Both the position numbers and the translations under genes were made by a program. From contig NZ_WRXL01000001.1 of NCBI RefSeq assembly GCF_010119195.1, forward strand, positions 806,001-870,000: a DNA stretch of 64,000 bases. Reading direction: 5' to 3'. Source of the DNA: Haloarcula salina. GTDB taxonomy: Archaea; Halobacteriota; Halobacteria; Halobacteriales; Haloarculaceae. This document shows positions 7,912 to 18,990 of this stretch, piece after piece. Every line of letters begins with the position of its first letter. Position 1 is the stretch's first letter. The notes under the pieces are model-generated. The model ran no database searches, was not told the origin of the DNA, and saw only the letters and a program-made list of their open reading frames with translations.

Positions 7912-8841
7912 TCAGGCACCCCCCTGTGCGCTGCTGTTGTAGACGACCTGCTGGTGCTCCGGGGTTCCGTAGATCATGAGGAAGTGGACCGAGTCGACGC
8001 CGCGGAACGTGTAAGGCGCGCGCTCGGCGGCGGCGGCGGTGGCGTTCTGTCCGGCCCCGTTCGAGCCGGCGAGCAGCAGCAGGCTCTGGGGCTGTGCGGG
8101 GTTGCGGTACGTGACCTGGTACTCCGAGAGGCCGGCGGCTTCCGCCGCGCCCGCGATGGCGGCTTCGAGGCCGCCGATCTCGTCGGCGTAGCCGGTCTGG
8201 ACCGCTCGACCGCCGGTGTAGGCCGACGCCTCGGCGACGGTCTGACGGGAGACCGTCAGCCGGTCGCCGCGCTCGGTCACGACCGCGCCGACGAACGAGC
8301 GCTTCATCGATTCGAGGCTGGCGAAGTACTGGTCGCGCGTCATGCCGCGGTGGGCCTTGTCCGGCCCGGTCGTCGCGGCGGAGCTCAGCCCGTCACCGGG
8401 GACGGTGCCGATGACGCCCACGTGGCCGACGAGGCTCGCCGGCGTCACGTAGATGCGGTCGCTCGGGACCGCGGTGTAGTACGCGCCCGAGGCGGCGTAC
8501 TGGCCGACGCTCGTGTACACCGGCTTCTCGGCCGCGAGGCGCTTGACCGCCAGGTACATCGACTCGCTGGCGGCGGCGCTCCCGCCGGGGCTCGACACCC
8601 GCAGGACGACCGCTTCGACCGATTCGTTGCTCCGGAGCGCGCGGAGTTCCTGAACGGTGCTCTGTGCGCTCGAACTGGTGATCGTCTCGTCGACGTTCAC
8701 GACCGCGACGTACTGGTCGTCGGTCGCGGCGACCGACGCCGCGTACGGAACGATCGCGGCGGCGACGAGGAGGGCGACGACCGCGAGGACCGTATACGAA
8801 CGGAGGGCAGTCGCGACCCGTCTGTCGATTGGGTTGTTCAT
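7912..8841 (-). CDS. sppA: Signal peptide peptidase SppA-type S49 protease
   Basis: 309 residues. One N-terminal membrane anchor (about 17-38) is followed by the S49 domain. The oxyanion region reads RVSSPGGSAAASE and the nucleophile segment is QYAASGAYYTAV with Ser118; Lys162 in the segment DKAHRGMT aligns with the general base of single-domain SppA enzymes. These form a Ser/Lys dyad that cleaves remnant signal peptides and membrane-embedded peptides. Length fits the archaeal single-domain form. The C-terminal 60 residues are extra and Ala/Gln-rich. It is transcribed ahead of the DUF4350-like gene in a two-gene operon. Confidence 0.88.
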   Translation of the reverse strand: MNNPIDRRVATALRSYTVLAVVALLVAAAIVPYAASVAATDDQYVAVVNVDETITSSSAQSTVQELRALRSNESVEAVVLRVSSPGGSAAASESMYLAVKRLAAEKPVYTSVGQYAASGAYYTAVPSDRIYVTPASLVGHVGVIGTVPGDGLSSAATTGPDKAHRGMTRDQYFASLESMKRSFVGAVVTERGDRLTVSRQTVAEASAYTGGRAVQTGYADEIGGLEAAIAGAAEAAGLSEYQVTYRNPAQPQSLLLLAGSNGAGQNATAAAAERAPYTFRGVDSVHFLMIYGTPEHQQVVYNSSAQGGA

Positions 8842-8870
8842 GGGACCACATTCGTCCGCTGCAACGACTG

Positions 8871-8883
8871 GCTAATAAAAGGG
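8871..8883 (-). promoter_or_regulatory. TATA-type promoter of the sppA operon
   Basis: Read on the minus strand the element is CCCTTTTATTAGC, about 30-42 bases ahead of the sppA ATG, so the leader should be short. It lies between two divergent transcription units. Confidence 0.5.
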
Positions 8884-8966
8884 CTGCCTGAACTGCAGAG
8901 CCAGCAGTCGGTTCGCCCGACGCGGAGATGGGAAGGTTCGTTAGTATCGACCTGCAACCGTCGGCC

Positions 8967-10928
8967 ATGGACAAGCGCAAGCCCCCAGCCACCGAAGAGG
9001 GCTGGTACGCGCTGCACGACTGTCGGAGCATCGACTGGGACGCCTGGCGGGACGCGCCCCAGCGAGTCCGCGACCGCGCGCTCTCGGAGGGCATCGACTT
9101 CCTGGAGGCCTACGAGGCCGTCGAGGACGCCGACGAGGGACAGACGGCGGTGTACACGGTCATGGGACACAAGGCCGACGTCATGATCCTCCACCTGCGG
9201 CCGACGATGGGCGACTTAGACGCCGCCGAGCGCCACTTCGAGCAGACCGAGTTCGCCGCCTTCACCGAGCGGGAGTACTCCTATCTCTCGGTGACCGAGG
9301 CCTCGGGCTACACGGAGAAGTCCCGCGAGTACTTCGAGGGCGAGGTCGACGACGACTCCGGCCTCGCGCAGTACATCCAGGCCCGCCTCCACCCCGATCT
9401 GCCCGACGACGAGTTCGTCTGCTTCTACCCGATGAGCAAGCGCCGCCAGCCCGAGCAGAACTGGTACGACACCTCCTTCGAGGAGCGGGCGGCCCACATC
9501 AAGCGCCACGGCGACATCGGCCGGGGCTACGGCGGCGACGTGAACCAGATGATCGCCGGCTCCATCGGCTTCGACGACTGGGAGTGGGGCATCACGCTCT
9601 GGTCCGACGAGATGCGGAACATCAAGGAACTGCTGACGGAGATGCGCTTCGACCCGTCCTCGTCGAAGTACGCCGAGTTCGGCCCGTTCTACGTGGGCCG
9701 GAAGTTCGACCCGGCGGACCTCCCGGCCGTCCTGGCCGGCCAGCGCGTCCCGACCGACTCGAGACCGGCCGCGGCTGAACCGGACGCCGGAGCCGCGACG
9801 GCGAGCGCCGCGGAACACGACGGCGGGCAGGGCGCGCACGGACACGCCGGCGGCGACGCCGAGGGCCACGGCAGCGCTCACCCCGGAAGCGCCGGGCAGG
9901 GCGACCATCCGCACGCGGAGGACGCCGCCGAGGACGCCGACCACCCGAGCGGCTCGGGCGGGTCGAGCGGCGGCCGGCCGGACGTTTCGGCGGACTTCGA
10001 GGAGGTCGACGACGCCGTCCAGCGCGTCGGTCGGCTCGGCATGACCGAGGGCGAGGACTACGACGCCGGCGACTACGCGCTCGTGTTTCAGACCTCGGCG
10101 GACGCGGAAGATGTCGTCGACGACGTGTCTGACCTCGCCGAGAGCTTCGACCACTACGACCGCCACGTGACCACGACGGTCCGGGCCGACGGCGGCCAGA
10201 CCCATCTCGTCAGCCTCTGGACCGCGAAGGACGCCGCCGAGACCGCCGCCGGGTTCCTGAGCGACATCGACGGCGTCGAAGAGCAGGTCGGCGGCCCGCT
10301 CGGTGCGAGCGACGACGACGGCGAGGAGGGCGACCACCGGGCCGCCGAGTCCTCCCAGTCCATCCGCGACCAGCTCGAAGCCGAGGGCGTCTACGCCGGC
10401 AAGCCCCACGGCGAGGACGTGTACGCGCTCGTCGTCTACTCCGAGGCCGACGCCGAGACGCTCGACGGCGAGGTCGCGGACCTCCGGAGCGCCTTCGAGC
10501 GCTACGACACGCACGTCCGAACGACGGTCTACGGCGGCGACGTTTCCGCCGTCGCGTCCCTGTGGGAGACCGAGGACGCGGCCGAGACCGCGAGCGGCTA
10601 CCTGACCGACCTCCCCGGGGTCGTCGGCCGCGCCGGCGAGGGCGACGGCTTCGGCACGATGGGGATGTTCTACACCGTCAAGCCCGAACACCGCGAGGAC
10701 TTCGTCGAGAAGTTCGCGACGGTCGGCGACCTGCTCGAAGAGATGGACGGCCACCGCGAGACCTCGCTGCTCGCGAACACCGACGACGAGAACGACATGT
10801 TCATCGCGAGCCAGTGGGACTCGAAGGACGACGCGATGGCGTTCTTCCGCTCCGACGCCTTCTCGGACACGGTGAGTTGGGGCCGCGACGTGCTCGCTGA
10901 CCGACCACGACACGTGTTCCTTGCCTGA
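8967..10928 (+). CDS. pitA: PitA-type haem protein: chlorite dismutase/HemQ domain fused to antibiotic-monooxygenase-like domains
   Basis: 653 residues from the ATG at 8967, chosen because MDKRKPPATEEGWYALHD is the usual start of the family; an upstream ATG at 8928 is possible. The first 260 residues are a chlorite-dismutase/coprohaem-decarboxylase domain. YPMSKRR carries Tyr154 and Lys158, which align with the tyrosine and lysine used in coprohaem decarboxylation, and HGDIGRGYGG contains His181, the predicted proximal haem ligand. A His/Gly/Asp-rich linker (about 280-335) follows, then three ABM-like ferredoxin-fold repeats to the end. The fusion is known in haloarchaea as PitA. Coprohaem decarboxylase activity is inferred from residues. 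Single gene with no obvious operon partner. Confidence 0.88.
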   Translation: MDKRKPPATEEGWYALHDCRSIDWDAWRDAPQRVRDRALSEGIDFLEAYEAVEDADEGQTAVYTVMGHKADVMILHLRPTMGDLDAAERHFEQTEFAAFTEREYSYLSVTEASGYTEKSREYFEGEVDDDSGLAQYIQARLHPDLPDDEFVCFYPMSKRRQPEQNWYDTSFEERAAHIKRHGDIGRGYGGDVNQMIAGSIGFDDWEWGITLWSDEMRNIKELLTEMRFDPSSSKYAEFGPFYVGRKFDPADLPAVLAGQRVPTDSRPAAAEPDAGAATASAAEHDGGQGAHGHAGGDAEGHGSAHPGSAGQGDHPHAEDAAEDADHPSGSGGSSGGRPDVSADFEEVDDAVQRVGRLGMTEGEDYDAGDYALVFQTSADAEDVVDDVSDLAESFDHYDRHVTTTVRADGGQTHLVSLWTAKDAAETAAGFLSDIDGVEEQVGGPLGASDDDGEEGDHRAAESSQSIRDQLEAEGVYAGKPHGEDVYALVVYSEADAETLDGEVADLRSAFERYDTHVRTTVYGGDVSAVASLWETEDAAETASGYLTDLPGVVGRAGEGDGFGTMGMFYTVKPEHREDFVEKFATVGDLLEEMDGHRETSLLANTDDENDMFIASQWDSKDDAMAFFRSDAFSDTVSWGRDVLADRPRHVFLA

Positions 10929-11012
10929 GCAGGTCGCTCGTCGCGAGGCGGTCACGCGTGGCTGACGCACCGAATCACCGATCCCGGGCGAGTCTTCCGG
11001 ATTATCACACAT

Positions 11013-11038
11013 GATATATAAGGGAGAGTCTATATCCC
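11013..11038 (+). promoter_or_regulatory. Two TATA elements ahead of the sensor kinase
   Basis: GATATATAAG at 11013-11022 and TCTATATCCC at 11029-11038 precede the ATG at 11061. The second is 23-32 bases away and would give a leaderless message; the first would leave a leader of about 15-20 bases. Confidence 0.45.
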
Positions 11039-11060
11039 GATCCAGAGGGTCGGTTCGCTT

Positions 11061-12785
11061 ATGGTGTCGGTCGTCGGCTTCGTTTTACTCGCGCTCCACG
11101 TCGTCGCCGTCGTCGGCAGCTTCGGCTTCGCGTGGTACTCGTGGCGGCGGGCCGACCACCCCGTCTCCGACCGGTTCGCCTGGGTGATGCTCGCCGACGG
11201 GACCTGGGCGCTGTTGGCGCTGTTGGAACTGGTCGGTCCGACGGATGAGCTATCGGTCTTCTGGATGACGCCGATGGCGCTCGTCGCCCCGCTCGCGGCG
11301 GTGTGCTGGTTCCGGTTCGTCGTCGAGTACACCGGTGACAGCGAGCGGATTCCCGACGTACTCGAGCGAGTAGCGGTCGCACACGCGCCCGTCTACGCCG
11401 GCCTCTACGCCCTCAATCCGTCGGACATCGCCTACAGCGCCCGCGACGTGGCCACCTTCGCCGGACTGCGCCTTCCCTACGCGACGTTCGGACCGCTGGT
11501 CGTCGGGGAGCTACTCGTCCTCTATGGCATTCTGGGCGTGAGCTTCGCGCTTCTGGGCCGCTTTTTCATCCGCACGCGGAACCTCTACCGCAAGCAGACC
11601 GGCGTCATCTTCGGCGTGACGGCGCTGGTCGTCGTCGCGAACGTGGCGTACTTCACCGGGCTCTCACCGCATCCCCGACTCGACCTCACGCCGGTGTTCT
11701 TCGCCTCGCAGGCCGTCGGCGTCGGCGTGGCGCTGTACCGGTACGACTTCCTCGACGTGGCGCCGCTCGCGGCCAACACGCTCCTCGAAGACATGGCAGA
11801 TCCCGTGTTCGTCGTCGACTCGAAGGGGCGGGTGGTCGACTACAACGCCGCGGCCGGAGAGTTCGTCGAGCAGACGCGCCAGCCGACGCTCGAAGACGTG
11901 GCGATCCCGGACCTCGCCGCGGCCATCGACAACGGCGACCGATCGGGAGCGTTCGAGGGGGCGGAAGTCACGACCGCGCTCCGCGCAGGTGGTCGCTACG
12001 TCCCCGTGACCTACGACGTTCGGACGACCCCGGTGACCGACCGCTACGGAATCGTCCGCGGGAGGGTGATCGTCCTCAGAGACGTGACCGAGCGGCGGGA
12101 ACGCAAACAGGCGCTGGAGGATCAAAACAGGCAACTCGAATCGTTCACGGGCATCGTCAGCCACGACCTCCGTAACCCGCTCCAGGTCGTCAGCGGGAAG
12201 ATCGAACTGGCCAGACAGACGGGGAATCTGGACTATCTCGACGACGCCAGCGACTCCGTCGTGCGGATGGAGCAGATGCTCGACGACCTGCTCCAGCTCG
12301 CCCGTGAGGGCCAGACCATCGGCGAGAAGACGGAGATCGACCTGCCGACCTGTTGTCGCGAGGCCTGGGCGGCCGTCGGGACGGACGGGGCGAGGCTCGC
12401 GATCGAGACCGAGATGACGGTGCTGGCGGACCCCGACCGACTGCGACAGGTCTTCGAGAACCTCTTTCGGAACGCCGTGGAGCACGGCATGCCCGACGAG
12501 CGACCGACGGTCGGGCCTGGCGGCGAACCGGCGTTGACAGTCACCGTCGGCGAGACGGAAACTGGGTTCTTCGTCGCCGACGACGGCCCGGGCGTCCCGC
12601 CGTCGGAGCGCGATGCGGTCTTCGACTTCGGCGTCACCACCGTGGAGGATGGGAGCGGCTTCGGCCTCGCCATCGTCGACCGCATCGTTCGGGCCCACGG
12701 ATGGGACATCGCGTTGACGGCCGAATCCGGCGGTGGCGCGCGCTTCGAAGTGACGATTCCCTGCCCGGAGCCGTCAGGGGTCTGA
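11061..12785 (+). CDS. Sensor histidine kinase with N-terminal seven-helix membrane domain and PAS domain
   Basis: 574 residues. The first 230 residues contain about seven hydrophobic helices, resembling the histidine-kinase N-terminal 7TM domain. A PAS domain follows (about 240-345, from DPVFVVDSKGRVVDYNAAAG). The dimerisation/phosphoacceptor segment is GIVSHDLRNPLQVVSGKIEL with phosphoacceptor His368. The ATPase domain shows the N box VFENLFRNAVEHG, the G1 box VADDGPGVPP and the G2 box GSGFGLAIVDRIVRAHG. All catalytic boxes look intact. No response regulator is nearby, so the partner and signal are unknown, as is usual for haloarchaeal orphan kinases. Confidence 0.92.
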   Translation: MVSVVGFVLLALHVVAVVGSFGFAWYSWRRADHPVSDRFAWVMLADGTWALLALLELVGPTDELSVFWMTPMALVAPLAAVCWFRFVVEYTGDSERIPDVLERVAVAHAPVYAGLYALNPSDIAYSARDVATFAGLRLPYATFGPLVVGELLVLYGILGVSFALLGRFFIRTRNLYRKQTGVIFGVTALVVVANVAYFTGLSPHPRLDLTPVFFASQAVGVGVALYRYDFLDVAPLAANTLLEDMADPVFVVDSKGRVVDYNAAAGEFVEQTRQPTLEDVAIPDLAAAIDNGDRSGAFEGAEVTTALRAGGRYVPVTYDVRTTPVTDRYGIVRGRVIVLRDVTERRERKQALEDQNRQLESFTGIVSHDLRNPLQVVSGKIELARQTGNLDYLDDASDSVVRMEQMLDDLLQLAREGQTIGEKTEIDLPTCCREAWAAVGTDGARLAIETEMTVLADPDRLRQVFENLFRNAVEHGMPDERPTVGPGGEPALTVTVGETETGFFVADDGPGVPPSERDAVFDFGVTTVEDGSGFGLAIVDRIVRAHGWDIALTAESGGGARFEVTIPCPEPSGV

Positions 12786-12876
12786 ACCGGCCCACACGAC
12801 AGCCTGCGGTATCAGCTCCCAAGCATGACGCGGGACCCCCGGCTCGCCGGTCGGTCGCGCGAAAACGAGACGGCGC

Positions 12877-13299
12877 TCAGTCCTCGGTCGACGTCCGGTC
12901 GAGGTCCTTCTCGCCGAAGTAGATGTCGGCCCCGTCCTGGGCGACCTTCTCGGCGAGGACGGCGCACTTGACGCGCATCGGCGAGATGTCGACGCCGAGC
13001 ATCTCCGTCACGTCGTCGCGGTCCATGGCGTCCAGTTCCTCGACGGTCATCCCGGCGAGCTTCTCCGAGAGCATCGAGGCGGAGGCCTGCGAGATCGCAC
13101 AGCCGTCGCCCCGGAACGCCACGCGTTCGATCGTCTCCTCGTCGTCGTCGAGGACGACGTCCATCCGGATCTCGTCGCCGCACATCGGGTTCTCGCCCAC
13201 GTGCGTGAACGTCGGCTCCTCGATCTCCCCGTAGTTGCGCGGGTTCTTGTAGTGATCGAGGATCTGCTGCCGGTACATGTCTGAGCCACCGATACCCAT
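12877..13299 (-). CDS. sufU: Iron-sulfur cluster assembly scaffold (SufU/IscU/NifU-N)
   Basis: 140 residues from the ATG at 13299 (MGIGGSDMYRQQILDHYKNP); longer upstream frames have no family similarity. The scaffold builds Fe-S clusters from sulfur delivered by a cysteine desulfurase. The three cluster/zinc cysteines are visible: Cys40 in NPMCGDE with Asp42 two residues later, Cys67 in GDGCAISQAS and Cys112 in VKCAVLAEKV. The cysteine spacing fits SufU. The likely partner SufS is on the same strand 2.7 kb upstream, with katG on the opposite strand between them, an arrangement that looks like an interrupted suf pair. Confidence 0.92.
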   Translation of the reverse strand: MGIGGSDMYRQQILDHYKNPRNYGEIEEPTFTHVGENPMCGDEIRMDVVLDDDEETIERVAFRGDGCAISQASASMLSEKLAGMTVEELDAMDRDDVTEMLGVDISPMRVKCAVLAEKVAQDGADIYFGEKDLDRTSTED

Positions 13300-15756
<2,457 letters not shown>

Positions 15757-15804
15757 CACCGCACGCTCCGTTTTCGCCTCACTCGTTTCGCGCGCCGAAA
15801 CCGC

Positions 15805-15809
15805 TTTTT
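15805..15809 (+). terminator. T-tract after katG
   Basis: Five T residues in CCGCTTTTTCG about 50 bases after the katG stop are the only such tract before the opposing sufS tail. Archaeal termination commonly uses T-tracts. Weak on its own. Confidence 0.3.
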
Positions 15810-15825
15810 CGAACCGCTGACGCGC

Positions 15826-15942
15826 CTACGCGAACAGCTGACGCGCCGGGCGAGACGACGTCTCGCTGGCACTGTACTCACTGCGTTCGTGCAGTACGTC
15901 GTCGGTGGCATCGATCAGCTTGTCGACCTCCTCGCGCGTATC
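15826..15942 (-). pseudogene. Fossil 3' end of a second sufS-like gene
   Basis: Read on the minus strand, 38 codons and a TAG stop give DTREEVDKLIDATDDV, then a 17-residue segment with no counterpart in the intact gene, then ARQLFA. The intact sufS ends NTREEVDKLIEAIDDARQLFA. The first and last parts are close matches, so this is the detached C-terminal tail of a sufS allele, 55 bases beyond the end of the intact gene. It has no start or upstream body; similarity fades beyond about 15942. The extra segment contains a perfect palindrome at 15850-15866. It is not a simple recent duplication, because it differs at several positions yet stays in frame. Confidence 0.72.
15850..15866. repeat. 17-bp palindrome GCGAGACG-A-CGTCTCGC
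   Basis: Eight-base arms around a single A, inside the fossil sufS tail and between the convergent katG and sufS genes. It could act as a structural terminator or be a scar of the event that left the fossil tail. Function unknown. Confidence 0.5.
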
Positions 15943-15997
15943 GTGAGGCCACGTTTTCACCGAGAAAGCGCACTTCAGTCGGTCCCGAAACGAACGA

Positions 15998-17245
15998 TCA
16001 GGCGAACAGCTGACGCGCGTCGTCGATAGCCTCGATCAGCTTGTCGACCTCCTCCCGCGTGTTGTAAACGTAGAAGGAAGCGCGCGCGGAGGCCGGGACG
16101 CCGAGCTTGTCGTGGAGCGGCTGGGTGCAGTGGTCGCCGGCGCGGATGGCGACGGCGGAGTCGTTGAGGATCGAGGAGAGGTCGTGGGCGTGGACCGAAT
16201 CGAGGTTGAACGAGACGAGGCCGCCGCGCTCGACGCCGGCCGGCGGGCCGAGCGCCGTCACGTCGCCCTCGTCGTCGAGGCGCTCCAGCGTGTACTGGGC
16301 GAGTTCGTTCTCGTGGCGGCGGATGTTCTCCATCCCGATGTCGTCGAGGTAGTCACAGGCCTCGGCGAGCGCGATGCCCTGACAGATGACCGGCGTCCCC
16401 GCCTCGAACTTCCAGGGGAGGTCGTTCCACTTCGAGTCCTCGAACGTGACCTTGTTGATCATCATCCCGCCGTAGAGGTACGGCTCCATCTCCTCCAAGA
16501 GGTGCTTCTTGCCGTAGAGGACGCCGATGCCGGTCGGTCCGGCCATCTTGTGCCCCGAAAAGGCGAGGAAGTCGGCGTCGATGGCCTCCACGTCGACGGG
16601 GCGGTTCGGGACCGACTGCGCGCCGTCGACGAAGATGTAGGCGTCGTGGTCGTGGGCGATGTCGGCCAGTTCGGCGACGGGGTTGACGGTCCCGAGCGTG
16701 TTCGAGACGTGGACGACGCTGAGCATCGCCGTGTCGTCGGTGATGATCTCCCGAGCGTGGTCCATGTCGAGCGTGCCGTCCTCCTCGACGCGGATGTACC
16801 GACAGGTCGCGCCGGTCTTCTTTGCGATCTGTTGCCACGTCACGAGCGAGGCGTGGTGTTCCATCTCGGTGAGGACCACCTCGTCCTCGGGGCCGAGTTC
16901 GTTCAGGCCCCAGGCGTAGGCGACGAGGTTCTCGCTCTCGGTGGTGTTCTTCGTGAAGACGATCTCCTCGCGCTCGCCGGAGGCCCCGATGAACTCCGCG
17001 ACGCGGTCGTGGGCGTCCTCGTAGGCGATGCTGGCCTCCTGGCTGAGCTGGTGGAGGCCGCGGTGGACGTTGGCGTTGGTCGTCCGGTAGTAGTCGGCGA
17101 TGGTCTCGACCACCGGCTCGGGCGTCTGCGTGGTGGCCGCGTTGTCGAGGTACACCACCTGCTCGCCGTCGAACTCCCGCTGGAGGATGGGGAAGTCCTC
17201 GCGGATTCGCTCGACGTCGAGCGCTTCGGATTCGGAGTGTCCCAT
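15998..17245 (-). CDS. sufS: Cysteine desulfurase SufS
   Basis: 415 residues, PLP-dependent class V aminotransferase fold. It takes sulfur from cysteine for Fe-S cluster assembly. The PLP lysine is Lys233 in FSGHKMAGPTGIGVLYG, and the catalytic Cys373 lies in AGDHCTQPLHD, the short-loop context of SufS-type enzymes. ENTTES-like and HHASLVTW segments for cofactor binding are also present. Length is standard. The expected acceptor SufU is encoded downstream on the same strand beyond katG. A decayed copy of the last codons lies just past the stop. Confidence 0.95.
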   Translation of the reverse strand: MGHSESEALDVERIREDFPILQREFDGEQVVYLDNAATTQTPEPVVETIADYYRTTNANVHRGLHQLSQEASIAYEDAHDRVAEFIGASGEREEIVFTKNTTESENLVAYAWGLNELGPEDEVVLTEMEHHASLVTWQQIAKKTGATCRYIRVEEDGTLDMDHAREIITDDTAMLSVVHVSNTLGTVNPVAELADIAHDHDAYIFVDGAQSVPNRPVDVEAIDADFLAFSGHKMAGPTGIGVLYGKKHLLEEMEPYLYGGMMINKVTFEDSKWNDLPWKFEAGTPVICQGIALAEACDYLDDIGMENIRRHENELAQYTLERLDDEGDVTALGPPAGVERGGLVSFNLDSVHAHDLSSILNDSAVAIRAGDHCTQPLHDKLGVPASARASFYVYNTREEVDKLIEAIDDARQLFA

Positions 17246-17323
17246 TACCGACTAACAGGGACTCGACGGGCAACATTCCTTCGGTTCGCCTAGACTCGGT
17301 CGCAGCGGCGGTCCGGTCAGCGG

Positions 17324-17770
17324 TCACTCCGACGCCCGCTCGGCCGCCCTCGCGTGCTGTTCGCGGTAGGTCTCGAGCCGGTAGTTGTCCCAGACGAGGT
17401 CGGCGAGGACGTGGGCGTACAGGACGACGGCGGTGAACAGCGCGAGCGGTTCGGAGACGAGCCAGAGGGCACCGACCCCGAGGCCCCCGAGGGCGTGGTG
17501 GCTCAGGAGGCGCTGGAGCGGCCAGAGGTCGAACGGATCGAAGATCTCGTCCTGTCCGACGACGACGAGGCGCGGGTTCCGGAGACACCGACGGAGGGCG
17601 GCCCAGTCGCCGGTCTCCAGCCGGGCTACCAGGAAGTGGTCGATGTCGATTGCGACGCCGACCACCACCGCGTAGGCCAGCGCCGCCCACCAGGGGAGCG
17701 GCAGCGAGAGGCCGACGACGCCACCGGCCCCGACGACGGCGGAGACGACGGCGTGGTCTCTTGAGTACAT
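17324..17770 (-). CDS. Membrane-bound metal-dependent hydrolase-like protein (YdjM/DUF457 type)
   Basis: 148 residues with about three to four hydrophobic segments. Histidine and aspartate motifs sit at membrane borders: AIDIDHF at 40-46, LSHHALGG at 89-96 and YAHVLADLVWDNY at 118-130. This pattern is seen in the YdjM/DUF457 membrane proteins often labelled metal-dependent hydrolases, whose reaction is unproven. It lies between sufS and the DUF424 gene on the same strand with 50-80 base gaps, so it may be part of a loose operon. Confidence 0.72.
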   Translation of the reverse strand: MYSRDHAVVSAVVGAGGVVGLSLPLPWWAALAYAVVVGVAIDIDHFLVARLETGDWAALRRCLRNPRLVVVGQDEIFDPFDLWPLQRLLSHHALGGLGVGALWLVSEPLALFTAVVLYAHVLADLVWDNYRLETYREQHARAAERASE

Positions 17771-17822
17771 ACGGACCGTTCCGGGCGGCCGGGTAAAAGG
17801 GTCGGCGTCGCGGCGGGCGTGG

Positions 17823-18113
17823 CTACAGCCAGAGCAGCTGCGCGTGGCGCGTCTCGCCGACGTCGAGGACGTTCTCCTCGTCGACGAAGCCGTGTTCGAC
17901 GGCGACGCCGACCGCGTCGTCGCCGACGATGTTCGCGACCGAGCAGCGCGCGAGGCTGTCGATGATCTCGTCCTCGGAGGCGGACTCGCCGCCGTAGAAC
18001 TCCTCGTCGACGGTCAGCGAGACGGGACCGTCCTCGAACGTCTCGCCCACGATGTCCGGGTCGCAGACGGAGACGAGCAGCCCCTCGTCGGTGTCGCGCT
18101 CGTTGAGTATCAT
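17823..18113 (-). CDS. DUF424 family small protein
   Basis: 96 residues from the ATG at 18113, which overlaps the stop of the TPR gene (ATGA). The sequence MILNERDTDEGLLVSVCDPD, with DIVGETFEDGPVSLTV and VEHGFVDEENVLDV later, matches the archaeal DUF424 pattern. The family is widespread in archaea and has been suggested to bind tRNA or take part in translation; I treat the function as unknown. Translational coupling to the TPR protein suggests they act together. Confidence 0.8.
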   Translation of the reverse strand: MILNERDTDEGLLVSVCDPDIVGETFEDGPVSLTVDEEFYGGESASEDEIIDSLARCSVANIVGDDAVGVAVEHGFVDEENVLDVGETRHAQLLWL

Positions 18114-18889
18114 TCCAGCAGCTGCTGTTCGGCCTGCTCGCGCATCTCGTCGACTTCCTCGGCCAGTTCCTCGGCGCGGTCGTACTCGCCCTCCTCCTCG
18201 AGCGCGCGGGCCTTCTCCTCCAGCACGTCGGCGTTGCGGAAACCGAGTCGGATGGCGTTGTCGAACGCTTCGAGCGCGTCCTCGGACAGGCCGCGTTCGA
18301 GCAGGAAGAAGCCGCGGTTGTACCAGGCTTCGGCGAACCGCGGGTCGATCTCGACGGCGCGCTCGGCGTGTTCGAGCGCCTGCTCGGAGCGGCCGGACTC
18401 CCAGAGCGCGTACGCGAGGTTCGTCTCGGCGGTGGCGGCGTGGTCGCTGTTCGCGGTTGCACCGCTCACGTCTTCCGAGGCGCGTTGCGCCTCGCTCTCC
18501 TCGTCGAAGTCGAGCGCCTCCCGGTACGCGCCGATGGCGGCGTCCCACTCTTCGAGTTCGGCGTGGGCCGCGCCCTTGTTCGTCCAGGCCTCCTGTTCGA
18601 TGCGGTCGTCCTCGGTGTACTGGGCGACGCGCTCGAACGTCTCGGCGGCCTGTTCGTGGCGGTTGATGTGCATGTACTCCAGGCCCACGTCGAGCAACTG
18701 CGTGGGGTCGACGGCGTCCGACGGGATGTTCCGCCGGTCCAGCATGTCGGTGACGACACGCGAGTCGACGGGGTCGACCTTGTCGGGGTCGACCTCGAAC
18801 TCCGGGGGTTCGAGGTCGAAGCCCTCGTAGGGGTCGTCGAACCCCTGGCCCTCGGAGAACGCGTGGTCGTCGGGGTCGTGGTCAGTCAT
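18110..18889 (-). CDS. Tetratricopeptide-repeat protein
   Basis: 259 residues from the ATG at 18889 (MTDHDPDDHAFSEGQGFDD). An acidic disordered N-terminus of about 70 residues is followed by about five TPR units: around DVGLEYMHINRHEQAAETF, TNKGAAHAELEEWDAAIGAY, NLAYALWESGRSEQALEHA, YNRGFFLLERGLSEDALEAF and EKARALEEEGEYDRAEELA. TPR arrays bind partner proteins. It is cytoplasmic, with no signal or membrane segment. Its stop overlaps the DUF424 start, and the divergent neighbour is thpR. Confidence 0.88.
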   Translation of the reverse strand: MTDHDPDDHAFSEGQGFDDPYEGFDLEPPEFEVDPDKVDPVDSRVVTDMLDRRNIPSDAVDPTQLLDVGLEYMHINRHEQAAETFERVAQYTEDDRIEQEAWTNKGAAHAELEEWDAAIGAYREALDFDEESEAQRASEDVSGATANSDHAATAETNLAYALWESGRSEQALEHAERAVEIDPRFAEAWYNRGFFLLERGLSEDALEAFDNAIRLGFRNADVLEEKARALEEEGEYDRAEELAEEVDEMREQAEQQLLE

Positions 18890-18990
18890 ACGCCCGGATT
18901 GGCGGCCGACCCGGTTAAGGGCTACGTCCCGAGTCGAAACGAGCACCGCGCGTCGGTGGGTTCTTGCACCCGCCGGCGGAACGTCGAGAC

